A stretch of 64,000 nt of DNA. It comes from Actinomyces qiguomingii (GTDB lineage Bacteria > Actinomycetota > Actinomycetes > Actinomycetales > Actinomycetaceae). Position 1 is the stretch's first letter. Each line of letters begins with the position of its first letter. A program made the position numbers and the translations under genes. Positions 35,328 through 45,437 of this stretch are shown here, one piece after another. Where the stretch lies: assembly GCF_004102025.1 (NCBI RefSeq), contig NZ_CP025228.1, positions 2,604,001 through 2,668,000 of the forward strand. Reading direction: 5' to 3'. The notes under the pieces are model-generated. The model was not told where the DNA came from. It saw only the letters and a program-made list of their open reading frames with translations, and did no database searches.

Positions 35328-37033
35328 TCAGGCGACGTCGTGTCCGGACCAGGAGCGGATTGTGGCGAGCAGACGCACGTAGCGCCGGTCAAGCAGGCGC
35401 CCTCCCAGGAACGTCCCGCCCCAGGCGGCCGCCCCGCCCCACAGCACGCCCCCCGCGAGCAGGAGCCAGCCCCACCGCCAAGAGTCGTGGATCGCGATGA
35501 CGATCAGGGGTGCGATCAGGGGCACACAGCCGGCCACAATGGCCAGCACTCCCAGCATCTGCAGCAGAGCCGCGACGAATGCGGTTCCGGAGGTGCGCGA
35601 TTTCAAGGGGCTCTCCCCCGGCGGATTCGTCTCATAGGGCAGCAGCACGCTGGTCAGACTCGACCACGCCAGAGCGACGCCGTACATGCCCAGGCTCAAT
35701 CCCAAATAGGCAGGCGCCTCATGCCAGTTGCCGGTGCCCCATCCGCACGCCAGTAGGACGGCGATCACCAACGGCAACTGCCAGGTGGCAGCTGCGAGCG
35801 CGCGCCCCAGCCTGTCACTGCGCCCGGGCAGGCCGGCGGCCAGATGGGTCCATAGGGCGGTGGAGTCGAAGGCCAGGTCGTCGTGAATCATCCAGCCGCA
35901 CATCAGCGCGGCGACCGGTCCCAGCATGAACAGCGTACCGGGTGCTCGCCCCGGGCCCAGGCCGATGCCGATGAGCATCACCGTCGTTGTGTTGGGGTCG
36001 GAGTTCACCACGTTGGTGAGGTTGGCGCCGATCATGCCGGCGAGCAGCGCGATGATCATCACAAGCACCACGATCTGCGCCAGGTAGCGCGGGTCGGTGC
36101 GCCAGTAGCGCAGGCAGCGTGCCGCCACCGCCGCCGTCGGGCCCGAGCTGATGCGGGCCAGGCGGCGCTGCCAGGGCAGCACCTCGGGCTGCGCAGCGCC
36201 GTCGTCCCCGCCCGCCACCTCACGGACGCGGTAGGCGCGCGAGTGTCGCCGCGTGTGGGTGGTCCCGGTCATGACGCGGACCACCACGCGATGCCAGATC
36301 GGCAGCAGAACCAGCGGCAGCATCAGGGCGCCCACGGCTAGCAACACCGCCGTCATCACCTGCCCCTGGGCGAGGTAGCCGGGTGCGGCTAGCGCCCAGC
36401 CGAAGGGGGTCAGGCCCATTACTCTGGCGATCCCGACGAGGCCATCGAACTCCAGTCGCTCCATGTCCAGTATGTTGCTCAGCAGGGAGGGCAGCAGGGC
36501 GAGGACCATCACCACGATGGAGCCGAGGACGGCGAGCAGGTCACGGCCTCGTCGGGAGGAGGCGGCCCCAACGCCGACGACGACGCTGCGCCCCAGCATC
36601 ACGCCGGTCACCAGGGCTGCGGGGGCGAGCAGCAGCGCGAGCACGACGGCGTCAACTCGCCCTGCGGCCGCCCAGGTCAGGGCGGGGGCGAGCAAGGCCA
36701 GGCCGGTGACTATGCCCGGCACTCCGGCTGCTCCGGCCGCGGTCAGTCCCACTGTCAGTTGCCATGAGGGTGCCGTCCAGGCGGCCATGGCGCGCGGGTC
36801 CAGGGTGGCGTCCATTCCGGAGACCAGCAGCGGCATCAGGGTCCAGCCGATCACGATCAAAGATCCCGCGGCGCCGAGTACGACGGTGACGGTGGTTGGG
36901 GACGTGAATCGTCCCAGGGCGGCGGCGCCGGCCGCCAGCGGAGCGAGCAGCGAGACCGCTCCGGCGGTGCCCAGGAGCAGACCTATTGCGGCCCAAACGT
37001 TGCTGCGCAGTGCATTGAGGGTGATTCGCCACC

Positions 37034-37058
<25 letters not shown>
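35328..37058 (-). CDS. ABC-2-like multispanning permease
   Basis: A 576-residue membrane protein with roughly a dozen hydrophobic segments, for example AAIGLLLGTAGAVSLLAPLAAGAAAL, GLALLAPALTWAAAG, LAQIVVLVMIIALLAGMIGANL and LGVLAIVAGCVPLIAPLIVIAI. A cytoplasmic loop of about 60 residues lies mid-protein (TRRHSRAYRVREVAGGDDG). Its start lies inside the 3' end of the ABC ATPase gene (25-base overlap), so the pair forms an ABC exporter. The substrate is unknown. Confidence 0.8.
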
Positions 37059-37843
<785 letters not shown>

Positions 37844-37897
37844 GGCTTGAAGCTATCACGCGTTACCTTGTTGGTGATCCCGGGCGGGACACCGCGA

Positions 37898-37931
37898 CGA
37901 CCGAACTCGCACGTAACTTCGACCGAACTCG
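37898..37931 (-). repeat. 22-bp repeat array D, two units
   Basis: Two reverse-complement cores CGACCGAACTCG at 37898 and 37920, spacing 22. They lie downstream of hup in the hup-sense orientation, between the hup terminator-like hairpin and the ABC ATPase gene. Confidence 0.85.
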
Positions 37932-37960
37932 CTGAGGTGGTGGGGCGCGAGCGCACGTGA

Positions 37961-37992
37961 AAGGCGCGCCGCCCGCTGGGGCGACGCGCCTT
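37961..37992 (-). terminator. Hairpin downstream of hup
   Basis: Arms AAGGCGCG (37961-37968) and CGCGCCTT (37985-37992) enclose a further GCCC/GGGC pairing. Read on the minus strand the stem ends in CCTTTCA, a weak T-run. It is a plausible hup terminator. Confidence 0.55.
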
Positions 37993-38007
37993 GTGAACTA
38001 GGGATCG

Positions 38008-38033
38008 GCGGGCCTTGCCGTCGGCAGGCCCGC
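38008..38033 (-). terminator. GC-rich hairpin immediately after hup
   Basis: Arms GCGGGCC (38008-38014) and GGCCCGC (38027-38033), continued by TGCC/GGCA, form a tight stem 25-50 bases after the hup stop. There is no T-run; it may protect the mRNA end or act with the following hairpin. Confidence 0.5.
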
Positions 38034-38057
38034 ACGATCCAGGCGAGCCTTAAGGGC

Positions 38058-38342
38058 TCACTTGCCGGAGGCGGCCTTCTTCAGGGCGGACCCGGCGGTC
38101 AGCTTCACGCCATGTCCGGCCGGAATCTGAATCTCCTCGCCGGTGCGGGGGTTGCGGCCGGTACGAGCGGCGCGCTCGACGCGCTCGACACTCATCAGAC
38201 CCGTGATCTTGACAGCCTCGCCGTTGGCGACGTTCTCAACGAGGACGTCCTGGAAGGCGCCGAGGAAGGCATCGGCGTCGGTCTTGGTCAGGCCGGCCTT
38301 CTCAGCGATGGCGGCGATGAGCTCGGTGCGGTTGATGGACAT
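38058..38342 (-). CDS. hup: HU family DNA-binding protein
   Basis: A 94-residue nucleoid protein: MSINRTELIAAIAEKAGLT at the N-terminus, dimerisation helices, and the DNA-binding arm ERAARTGRNPRTGEEIQIPAGH with the conserved RxGRNPxTG loop and intercalating Pro. It lacks the long Lys-rich tail of mycobacterial HU, so it is of the short type. It bends DNA non-specifically and is normally highly expressed; two hairpins follow it. Confidence 0.95.
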   Translation of the reverse strand: MSINRTELIAAIAEKAGLTKTDADAFLGAFQDVLVENVANGEAVKITGLMSVERVERAARTGRNPRTGEEIQIPAGHGVKLTAGSALKKAASGK

Positions 38343-38540
38343 ATAACTGCCTCTCGGTAGGTGGTTGTCGTACGTCTAGACGACGGTTGGGCACGCCGGA
38401 GCGGTGCCGCTGGCCGCAACGCTATGCATAAACGGGGCGATTTGTCAGATATGACGGCGTTTTCCCCGGCGTGGCGTGCCGTTTTGTGGCTCACATCAAA
38501 CACATTGAGCACATTCATCACATCCGCCTCATAGGCTTCA

Positions 38541-39230
38541 TCACCTTCCGGCGACGGCGTCGACGAACCAGGAGGTGATGGTTGTCGGGTGGGTGATTGC
38601 GGTTCCGACCACAACGGCGAAGGCGCCGTGGTCGATCGCCAGTGCCGCCTGGCCGGGCGTATGCACGCGTCCCTCCACAATGAGCGGCACCTGGGCGATC
38701 GGTGCGATCAGATCGATCAGTTCTACGTCCGGGCCCGTGGTCCTGGGCCGTTCCCCGGTGTATCCGGCCAGGGTGGTGCCCAGGATGTCCGCGCCGGCGT
38801 CCTGGGCGGCACGGGCGTCGTCCAGACTGCCGCAGTCGGCCATTACCAGCACGCCCGGGCGGGCCGCCTTCAACTCGGTGATCGTACGGGCCAGGTCGAG
38901 TCCGTCGGGCCGGGGCCTGCGGGTTCCGTCCAGGGCGACGATCTGGGCGCCGGTGGCAGCCACGGCGATCGCATGGGTGAGGGTGGGGGTGATGAACACG
39001 CCCTCGTGGCCGTCCTTCCACAGTCCGATGACGGGCACATCCACGTGCTGGGTGATCAGAGTCAGATCCGCCAGGCCCTGGGCGCGGATGCCGACGGCGC
39101 CGCCGGCCACGCAGGCCCTGGCGATCTGATCCATGGTGCGCGGGTCGCGCATGGGCTCACCGGGATAGGCCTGGGCGGAAACGATCAGGCCTCCGCGCAG
39201 GCGCTCAAGCACGGGGTCGAGGGTGGGCAT
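38541..39230 (-). CDS. nanE: N-acetylmannosamine-6-phosphate 2-epimerase
   Basis: A 229-residue TIM-barrel enzyme converting ManNAc-6-P to GlcNAc-6-P. Visible family marks are RLRGGLIVSAQAYPGEPMRDPRTM, GGAVGIRAQGLADL, VPVIGLWKDGHEG, VALDGTRRPRPDGL, VLVMADCGSLDDARAAQDAGADILGTTLAGYTG and VEGRVHTPGQA. ATG at 39230 is fixed by AAGGAGA. It is the last gene of the sialic-acid catabolic operon running nanA-nanK-nanE. Confidence 0.94.
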   Translation of the reverse strand: MPTLDPVLERLRGGLIVSAQAYPGEPMRDPRTMDQIARACVAGGAVGIRAQGLADLTLITQHVDVPVIGLWKDGHEGVFITPTLTHAIAVAATGAQIVALDGTRRPRPDGLDLARTITELKAARPGVLVMADCGSLDDARAAQDAGADILGTTLAGYTGERPRTTGPDVELIDLIAPIAQVPLIVEGRVHTPGQAALAIDHGAFAVVVGTAITHPTTITSWFVDAVAGR

Positions 39231-39279
39231 GGGTGGTGTCTCCTTGTTGCGGTTGTGGATCATGGCGAGGATGTCCCTG

Positions 39280-40302
39280 TCAGGCACCGGCCCGGCGCAG
39301 CGCGGCCTCGTGTGCAGCGCCGATAATGGGCGCGGTTGTGCCCAGGGCGGCGGGCAGCAGTTCAAGGCCGTCAGCCGCCGGGCCGACCAGTTCACGGCGC
39401 ACGGTCTCGCGTAGGGGCCCCCACCACAGGTCGCCGGAGCGGGCCAGACCCCCGGAGATGATGACCCGCGCGGGGTCGAGCACGGTGACGACACCGGCGA
39501 TGGCCTGCCCCAGTGCGGTGGCGGCCTCGCAATACACGCGACGGGCAGTGCGGTCCCCGGCGGTGGCCAGTCGCTCCACCGCCAGGGCTCCGGCCACCTC
39601 CTGGGCGCCGGTGGCCTCCCGGTAGCGGCGGGCTATCTGCGGCCCGGCGGCCACCGCCTCCAGGTGTCCGAGTCGCCCACAGGTGCAGCGCTCCCCCGCG
39701 GCCAGGCCTGCGGGCATATGTCCCAGCTCCCCCGCCAGAAAGTGCGCCCCGTGATGTACGCGTCCGTTGAGTACTATCGCCCCGCCCACGCCGGTGCCGA
39801 CCGCAACCACTAGCGCGGCCTCGACGCCCTTCCCGGCCCCGATCCAGGCCTCGCCGGCGGCGTAGGCATTGACGTCGTTGTCGACGTGCACCGGGGGAAC
39901 GGCCCCATCCGGTCCTCGTAGACCGGCGGCCCACAGCCGTTGCGCCACTCCCCCGGCGATGTCCGTGCCGGCCCAGCCGGTGATGGCCTCGGTGGCGGAG
40001 ATAACCGTGCCGCGCCGGGCGTCGATCACACCGGCCGAGCCGATGCCCACCGCCGCGGGCACGATCCGCGGCACATGGCCGTCCCCGTGCTGCCCGGTGA
40101 CCACCACGACTAGGCGGGCGACGGCGTCAAGCATCACGGCGGGGCCGGCGTGGGCGGGTGTGGGCGCCTCCCGTACTGGGCTCAGGAGCCGGCCATCGGG
40201 GGCCACCAGTGCCGCGGCGATCTTGGTGCCGCCCACGTCCACCCCCACCAGCACGTCGTCCACCGCGGGCGGGCGGTCATCCCCTCCGGGTGCGGCGGTC
40301 AT
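39280..40302 (-). CDS. nanK: ROK-family sugar kinase, probable N-acetylmannosamine kinase
   Basis: A 340-residue ROK kinase. The phosphate-binding loop is LVGVDVGGTKIAAALV. VDNDVNAYAAGEAWIGAG contains the catalytic Asp, and VGTGVGGAIVLNG and HMPAGLAAGERCTCGRLGHLEAVAAGP carry the zinc-binding ROK signature. Position between nanA and nanE makes ManNAc the likely substrate, giving ManNAc-6-P. It starts one base after the nanA stop (TGAGATG). ROK kinases for GlcNAc look alike, so specificity rests on context. Confidence 0.88.
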   Translation of the reverse strand: MTAAPGGDDRPPAVDDVLVGVDVGGTKIAAALVAPDGRLLSPVREAPTPAHAGPAVMLDAVARLVVVVTGQHGDGHVPRIVPAAVGIGSAGVIDARRGTVISATEAITGWAGTDIAGGVAQRLWAAGLRGPDGAVPPVHVDNDVNAYAAGEAWIGAGKGVEAALVVAVGTGVGGAIVLNGRVHHGAHFLAGELGHMPAGLAAGERCTCGRLGHLEAVAAGPQIARRYREATGAQEVAGALAVERLATAGDRTARRVYCEAATALGQAIAGVVTVLDPARVIISGGLARSGDLWWGPLRETVRRELVGPAADGLELLPAALGTTAPIIGAAHEAALRRAGA

Positions 40303-40303
40303 C

Positions 40304-41221
40304 TCAGATCAGACCCCGGGCGCGGGCGATGGCCAGGACGCCGTCGCGGGCGTCACCCTCAAGGGCGGACACCGGGAAGGCCATCTCATTGGTGTCGATC
40401 GTGCCCTGGGCCGCCATAACGGTCTTGAATGCGCCGATACCGGTGGCATCCGCCGAGCGCCCGCGAGGGGCGTAAACGATCTCAAATCCGGCGCAGAGCT
40501 GATCCTGGATGCGGCGGGCCTCATCCCAGCGGCCGGCGCACGCGGCCCCCCACATCTCCACATAGGGGCGGGGTTCGACATTGCCGTATCCGGGTACGCA
40601 GCCGTCGGCGCCTAGCAGCAGCATGCCGTCGACGACGCACTCGTGGCCAGTCAGTACTACCAGCGGGTGCCCGGCGGCGGCGTTGGCCGTCACCAGACGG
40701 CGGAATGCGACGTCGTCGCCCGAAGAGTCCTTCACGCCGGCAAGGACACCCTCGGAGCCCAGGCGCACAAGCATGTCCCGTTCCAGTTTCCTGCCGTTCA
40801 GCCGTACGGGCACGTCGTAGGCCAGCAGTGGCACGGCCAGGGCCTGCGCAATCGCGCGGAAGTGGTCGGCGATCTCGGCGGCATCGTTGATGGCGTAGAA
40901 GGGGCAGGTGGCCACGACGGCGTCTACGCCGAGAGCTTCGGCCCGTTTGGCCTGCTCAATGACACGGCGGGAGGTGGTGTCGATCGCACCGGCCAGAACC
41001 GGCACGCGTCCGGCAGCGCGCTCTACGGCGGCGGCGATGACGGTGTCGCGTTGAGAGTCGGTCAGATAGGCGACCTCGCCCGAGGAGCCGCCGACGAACA
41101 GGCCGTGTACGCCAGAGGAGATCAGGAGGTCGATTACGCGGTCGAGCGAGGCGAGGTCCACCTCGCCGTGTCGGAAGGGGGTGATGACCGGGGGGATAAC
41201 GCCGGTGAAGCGGGTGTGCAT
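40304..41221 (-). CDS. nanA: N-acetylneuraminate lyase (dihydrodipicolinate synthase superfamily)
   Basis: A 305-residue class I aldolase that splits sialic acid into N-acetylmannosamine and pyruvate. Key residues are the GGSSGEVAYLT phosphate/carboxylate-binding loop, the Tyr in LLAYDVPVRLNG and the Schiff-base Lys in GVLAGVKDSSGDD. A DapA-type lyase could look similar, but the neighbours nanK, nanE and the transporter argue for sialic acid. It follows the transporter ATPase gene after 46 bases. Confidence 0.88.
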   Translation of the reverse strand: MHTRFTGVIPPVITPFRHGEVDLASLDRVIDLLISSGVHGLFVGGSSGEVAYLTDSQRDTVIAAAVERAAGRVPVLAGAIDTTSRRVIEQAKRAEALGVDAVVATCPFYAINDAAEIADHFRAIAQALAVPLLAYDVPVRLNGRKLERDMLVRLGSEGVLAGVKDSSGDDVAFRRLVTANAAAGHPLVVLTGHECVVDGMLLLGADGCVPGYGNVEPRPYVEMWGAACAGRWDEARRIQDQLCAGFEIVYAPRGRSADATGIGAFKTVMAAQGTIDTNEMAFPVSALEGDARDGVLAIARARGLI

Positions 41222-41267
41222 GTGAACAGTTCCTTGGGGAGGAGTCGTGGTCTAGATGCGAGGGCCG

Positions 41268-42092
41268 TCAGGCCTGAAGCAGAGAGGGCACGGCGCCTAG
41301 GAGGGTGCGCGTGTACTCCTGCTGGGGATGGGCGAAGATCTCAGCGGTCGTGTTCAGCTCCAGGATCTTCCCGAAGTACATGACCGCGATGGAGTCGGAG
41401 ACGTAGCGGACCGTATTGATGTCATGGCTGATGAACACCAGGCCCAGACCGAGTGCGGCCTTGAGGTCCTGCAAAAGGTTCAGGACCTGGGCTCGCACGG
41501 ACACGTCCAGGGCGGAGGTGGGCTCGTCGGCAACGATGATGTCCGGGTCCAGGGCCAGCGCCCGGGCGATGGCCACCCGCTGGCGCTGGCCGCCGGAGAT
41601 CTGGCGGGGCAGCACGTCCAGGGCGCTGGGCGGCAAACCCACTAGGTGCAGCAGATCACGGACCTTGGCCTCACGCTCACGGGGCGTGCCGATGCCGTGG
41701 ACGTTGAGGGGGTCGATAAGCGTGTCGTGCACAATCATCCGCGGATTCAGGGCGGTGGCCGGGTCCTGGAAGACGACGGACACCGAGCGCCCCAGGGCGC
41801 GCCGGTCGGCGGCGGAGTGCCCGAGTCGGCGGCCCTTGAAGAAGACCTCACCGCGGGTGGGCGGCTGCAGTCCGGTCATGACGCGGGCGGTGGTGGACTT
41901 CCCACAGCCGGACTCACCCACCAGCCCCAGTGTCTGACCGCGCATGACCTTCAAGGACACGTCGTTGACGGCGTGTACCGTGTCGGGCCGGAAGAGCTTG
42001 CCGGTGCGCGACTTGTGGATCACATGGGCATGGCGCAGTTCGACTACCGGGTCGGTCTCTGGGTTCCAGTCGGTGTACTTGTCGGTGGGCAT
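41268..42092 (-). CDS. ABC transporter ATPase of the oligopeptide/sialic acid type (DppF-like)
   Basis: A 274-residue ATPase: Walker A GESGCGKSTTARVMTG, signature ISGGQRQRVAIARALA, Walker B DIIVADEPTSALDVSVRAQ. The Dpp/Opp-type C-terminal segment follows the H-loop (DSIAVMYFGKILELNTTAEIFAHPQQEYTRTLLGAVP). ATG overlaps the stop of the fused permease-ATPase gene by one base. With the fused gene it provides the second nucleotide-binding subunit. SatABCD-type sialic-acid importers belong to this family; assignment here is from context. Confidence 0.9.
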   Translation of the reverse strand: MPTDKYTDWNPETDPVVELRHAHVIHKSRTGKLFRPDTVHAVNDVSLKVMRGQTLGLVGESGCGKSTTARVMTGLQPPTRGEVFFKGRRLGHSAADRRALGRSVSVVFQDPATALNPRMIVHDTLIDPLNVHGIGTPREREAKVRDLLHLVGLPPSALDVLPRQISGGQRQRVAIARALALDPDIIVADEPTSALDVSVRAQVLNLLQDLKAALGLGLVFISHDINTVRYVSDSIAVMYFGKILELNTTAEIFAHPQQEYTRTLLGAVPSLLQA

Positions 42093-44236
42093 CAGTGGGC
42101 CTCCTGGGCGAGGATCGCCTCGAGCTCGGGCGTGATGGCGTAGTAGTGCTCGGCGGCGCCGGACACCGGCCTGAGCACCGGGCGGGTGTGCAGGCCGACG
42201 TCGGGGTGGGACGAGCGCGGTGCGAAGCGGTCGCCGGATACGAATTCCTGCGGGCTGGGCACGGTGCCGCGCACCTGGTGCAGCCGTTTGGAGCCGGCCT
42301 CGATGGACAGCACCGCTCCGAGCAGTCCGCGGGTGTACTCGTGGACGGGGTTGGTGAGCAGCTCCGCGGTGGCGGCCTGCTCGACCACCTGTCCGGCGTA
42401 CATGACGGTGATGCGGTGGGCGACCTTGGCCACCAGGGCCAGGTCGTGGCTGACGAACACCATGGCGAAGCCGAGCTTGTCGCGCAGCTGGTTGAGCAGG
42501 TCGATGACCTGCTTCTGGACGGTGACGTCCAGGGCGGTGGTGGGTTCGTCGGCGATGACCAGGCTGGGGTCGCGTGTGAGAGCCATGGCGATCAGTACGC
42601 GCTGACGCTGCCCGCCAGACAGCTCGTGCGGGTAGCTCTTAAGTGTGCGCACCGGGTCCAGGCCCACCAGCTCAAGCAGCTCCTCGGCGCTGCGGGTGCC
42701 GCCGCGGGAGGTGAGCTGCTTCATCTGGGAGCGGATGAGCATGGAGGGGTTCAGGGAGGACAGGGCGTCCTGGTAGATCATGGCCATCTCATGTCCACGC
42801 AGAGCGTTGTGTTCCTTGGGGCTCAGTTCCAGCAGTTCGCGCCCCTGGAAGCGGATCCTCCCGGTTATACGGGCGCCTGGCGGCAGCAGGCCCATCACCG
42901 CCATGGAGGTTATCGACTTGCCGCAGCCGGACTCACCGACCAGTCCCATGGTCTCGCCGGGACGCACAGCGAAGGACACGCCGTCGACGATGTTGACGTC
43001 CCCATGCTGGGCGGGGAAGGCGATCGAGAGGTCCTCCACCTCCAGCACGGGTTCCGCATCCGGGGTGGGATAGACCAAGCGATCACCGCGGGCAAGTTCG
43101 GCTTCGCGCAGGGCACTCAGGCGCTGAGCCAGCGGCACCTCCTCGGCGGCGGGGGCGACAACACCGGTCAGGGCGCTCTTCTGGCCCCCGGGGGTGGCGT
43201 CTGCGGCGTCGTCGGCGTTGTTCCGCACGGCGTGGTCGGCCTCCTGCCAGGCCTGCTGGGTCTGCATGGCCTCCTCGTCGGCCTCGACGTCCACCTGCGC
43301 GCGGATGCGCGGGGCGGCCATGGCGTCGGTCAGCCCCTCGGACAGGATGTTCAGGCACAAGGTGGTGATTAGGATCATCAGCCCGGGGAAGAAGGTCGGC
43401 CACCAGTGACCGGACAGCAGCAGGGCCTTGCCCTCGGAGAGCATATTGCCCCAGGTGGGGGTGTTGACGGCCTTGATGCCTGCGCCGATGAATGACAGCG
43501 AGGCCTCGAAGACGATGGCGTCGGCCACCAGGACGGTGGCGTAGACCATGATCGGGGCGACGCAGTTACGCACCACGTGCTTTGCCAGGATCCACGGCAC
43601 TCGGGCCCCCATCACCTTGGAGGCGGCCACGTAGTCCTCACCGAACTGGGCGAGAATATTGGCGCGCACTACCCGGGTGAGCTGCGGGGTGTAGACGACT
43701 GCGGTGGCAATGATGATCACCGCCACCATTGGCAATCCGGAGGCGGACATGGCCAGCACCAGCACGGCGGCGAGCGCGATGCCGGGGAAGGACATCACCA
43801 CGTCCAGCAAGCGCATGACCACCTCGCCGATCCACTTGCGGCTGGTGGCGGCCACGGCGCCGAGCACGGAGGCCAACGCCAGGGCGATGCCGGTGGCGCT
43901 CAGCCCGACCACCAGCGATACACGGGCGCCGTATACGGCGCGGGAGAAGATGTCTCGCCCGGTGGCGTCGGTGCCGAAGAGGTGTTGCAGCGAGGGGGCG
44001 ACCGCGGGATCGGAGGAGACCACGTCGCCGATTCCCTCCACGTGGGTGACGATCTCCGATGAGGCAAGGCCGGTGGCTCCCGGGTTATAAGGCGCCACTA
44101 AGGGCGCGAAGATTGCCATCAGGGCGATTGCCGACAGGACGAGCACGGCGATCTTGGAGCCGAGCGGCAGCCGCCGCCAGCCCTGGAAGCGCAGGCCGGG
44201 GGCGGAGACCTTGTTCAGTGTGCGACGGTGGGGCAT
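42092..44236 (-). CDS. Fused ABC permease-ATPase (DppC-DppD fusion), probable sialic-acid importer
   Basis: A 714-residue fusion. Residues about 1-310 are a DppC-type permease (segments IAVLVLSAIALMAIFAPLVAPY, GLSATGIALALASVLGAVA, the EAA loop near AASKVMGARVPWILAKHVVRN). A charged, Ala-rich linker (about 310-390) leads to a complete DppD-type ATPase (Walker A GESGCGKSITSMA, signature LSGGQRQRVLIAMAL, Walker B LVIADEPTTALDV). These are usually separate genes. The reading frame is uninterrupted and the C-terminal Opp-type helix is present (NPVHEYTRGLLGAVLSIEAG). It overlaps its neighbours by one base on both sides. Confidence 0.92.
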   Translation of the reverse strand: MPHRRTLNKVSAPGLRFQGWRRLPLGSKIAVLVLSAIALMAIFAPLVAPYNPGATGLASSEIVTHVEGIGDVVSSDPAVAPSLQHLFGTDATGRDIFSRAVYGARVSLVVGLSATGIALALASVLGAVAATSRKWIGEVVMRLLDVVMSFPGIALAAVLVLAMSASGLPMVAVIIIATAVVYTPQLTRVVRANILAQFGEDYVAASKVMGARVPWILAKHVVRNCVAPIMVYATVLVADAIVFEASLSFIGAGIKAVNTPTWGNMLSEGKALLLSGHWWPTFFPGLMILITTLCLNILSEGLTDAMAAPRIRAQVDVEADEEAMQTQQAWQEADHAVRNNADDAADATPGGQKSALTGVVAPAAEEVPLAQRLSALREAELARGDRLVYPTPDAEPVLEVEDLSIAFPAQHGDVNIVDGVSFAVRPGETMGLVGESGCGKSITSMAVMGLLPPGARITGRIRFQGRELLELSPKEHNALRGHEMAMIYQDALSSLNPSMLIRSQMKQLTSRGGTRSAEELLELVGLDPVRTLKSYPHELSGGQRQRVLIAMALTRDPSLVIADEPTTALDVTVQKQVIDLLNQLRDKLGFAMVFVSHDLALVAKVAHRITVMYAGQVVEQAATAELLTNPVHEYTRGLLGAVLSIEAGSKRLHQVRGTVPSPQEFVSGDRFAPRSSHPDVGLHTRPVLRPVSGAAEHYYAITPELEAILAQEAH

Positions 44237-45201
44237 CAGACGCTCCTGATCCTCGGGTTGACCAGCACATAGAGCATGTCAACGATGATGTTGATGATGA
44301 TGAAGGCCAGCGCCACGGTGATGGACACGCCCTGGACGATGTTGACGTCGTTGCGGGTGATGCCCTGGAAGATCAGCTGGCCCATGCCCTGGATGTTGAA
44401 GATCATCTCGATGACGACGGCGCCGCCCATGGCGTATCCGAGCCGCAGCCCCAACACCGTCAGCGGAGTGATCAGGGCGTTGCGCAGCACGTTTCGGGCC
44501 ACGACGACGTGCTTGGGAATGCCAGCGCCGATGGCGGTGCGCACGTAGTCGCGGTCGAGCTCCTCGACCATGGCGGTGCGCACCACGCGGGTGAGGGTGC
44601 CGGTGTTGGGCACCGCCACTGCCAGGGCGGGCAGGAATACCTGCCGCACGTAGGCTCCGGGGTCGTCACCGAAGGACGTCCACTGCGTGACCACCGAGGG
44701 GAAGGTACCGGTGGCGCCGGGGATATCGCCAAACCACTGGATCAGCAGCAGGGCCAGCCAGAAGGACGGAGTGGCCAGGCACAGGATGGAGATGACCCGG
44801 ATGACCTGGTCGGGCCAGGCGTCCCGGTACAGGGCCGCGATCACACCGAGGACGGTGGCCGCGACAACGGCGACGAAGATGCCGATGAAGGTCAACTGCA
44901 GGGTGATGGGGAAGGCCTGGGCGACCATGTCGCTGATCTTCACACCGGTGAAGGTCGTGCCCAGGTCACCGTGAGCCAGGCCCACCAGGTAGTCCCAGAA
45001 GCGTTGCAGCAGCGGGTCGTTGAGATGGTGGGCTTCGCGGTACTGCTCAAGGGCGTCAGCCGAGGCGGCCTCTCCCAGCGCCAGGCGCGCGGGATCCGCC
45101 GAGGAGAATGACATGACGACGAAGACGAGCAGCGTCACGCCCAACACCATGATCGGCAGCGCCACCAGGCGCCTTCCGATCAGGCGGAGGAGGTTGGACA
45201 C
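44236..45201 (-). CDS. ABC transporter permease, DppB type
   Basis: A 321-residue membrane subunit with six predicted helices. It begins VSNLLRLIGRRLVALPIMVLGVTLLVFVVMSF and has the EAA-like loop DYVRTAIGAGIPKHVVVARNVLRNALITPL typical of DppB/OppB. GTG at 45201 is chosen because AAGGAG lies 7 bases upstream; a longer frame exists without a ribosome site. It forms the transmembrane heterodimer with the N-terminal half of the fused protein. Confidence 0.9.
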   Translation of the reverse strand: MSNLLRLIGRRLVALPIMVLGVTLLVFVVMSFSSADPARLALGEAASADALEQYREAHHLNDPLLQRFWDYLVGLAHGDLGTTFTGVKISDMVAQAFPITLQLTFIGIFVAVVAATVLGVIAALYRDAWPDQVIRVISILCLATPSFWLALLLIQWFGDIPGATGTFPSVVTQWTSFGDDPGAYVRQVFLPALAVAVPNTGTLTRVVRTAMVEELDRDYVRTAIGAGIPKHVVVARNVLRNALITPLTVLGLRLGYAMGGAVVIEMIFNIQGMGQLIFQGITRNDVNIVQGVSITVALAFIIINIIVDMLYVLVNPRIRSV

Positions 45202-45304
45202 TGATGTGCTCCTTTGCTGTGGTTTCGGGTTCGGCCGTTTCGGTGCAGTGGGTTGACCGGGCGCCTTCGGGTCGGCTGCCGTGTCGACCCAAGACAATCA
45301 TCGG

Positions 45305-45315
45305 TTGTCTGATGT
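45305..45315. promoter_or_regulatory. Candidate regulator site upstream of the permease gene (TTGTCTGATGT)
   Basis: This 11-mer matches the one at 47090-47100 except for one transition. A partial direct repeat GTCTGATGTC follows. Both sites lie in the sialic-acid operon and fit most of the FadR-family half-consensus TNGTNNNACNA. Confidence 0.4.
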
Positions 45316-45351
45316 CTGATGTCAAGTGCCTCGCAAGACACCTGAACGACG

Positions 45352-45390
45352 GTGCGCGGCGCCGCGGCCATGTGCCACGGCGCCGCGCAC
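45352..45390 (-). promoter_or_regulatory. 13-bp GC-rich stem-loop between binding-protein and permease genes
   Basis: Arms GTGCGCGGCGCCG (45352-45364) and CGGCGCCGCGCAC (45378-45390) are perfectly complementary with a 13-nt loop and no T-run. Such hairpins after a solute-binding-protein gene often protect its mRNA and give it a higher level than the membrane subunits. Confidence 0.65.
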
Positions 45391-45437
45391 TCGCGTCAGC
45401 AGCGACCACCGCCGCCGCATTCAGGAGGCGGTCCGCC

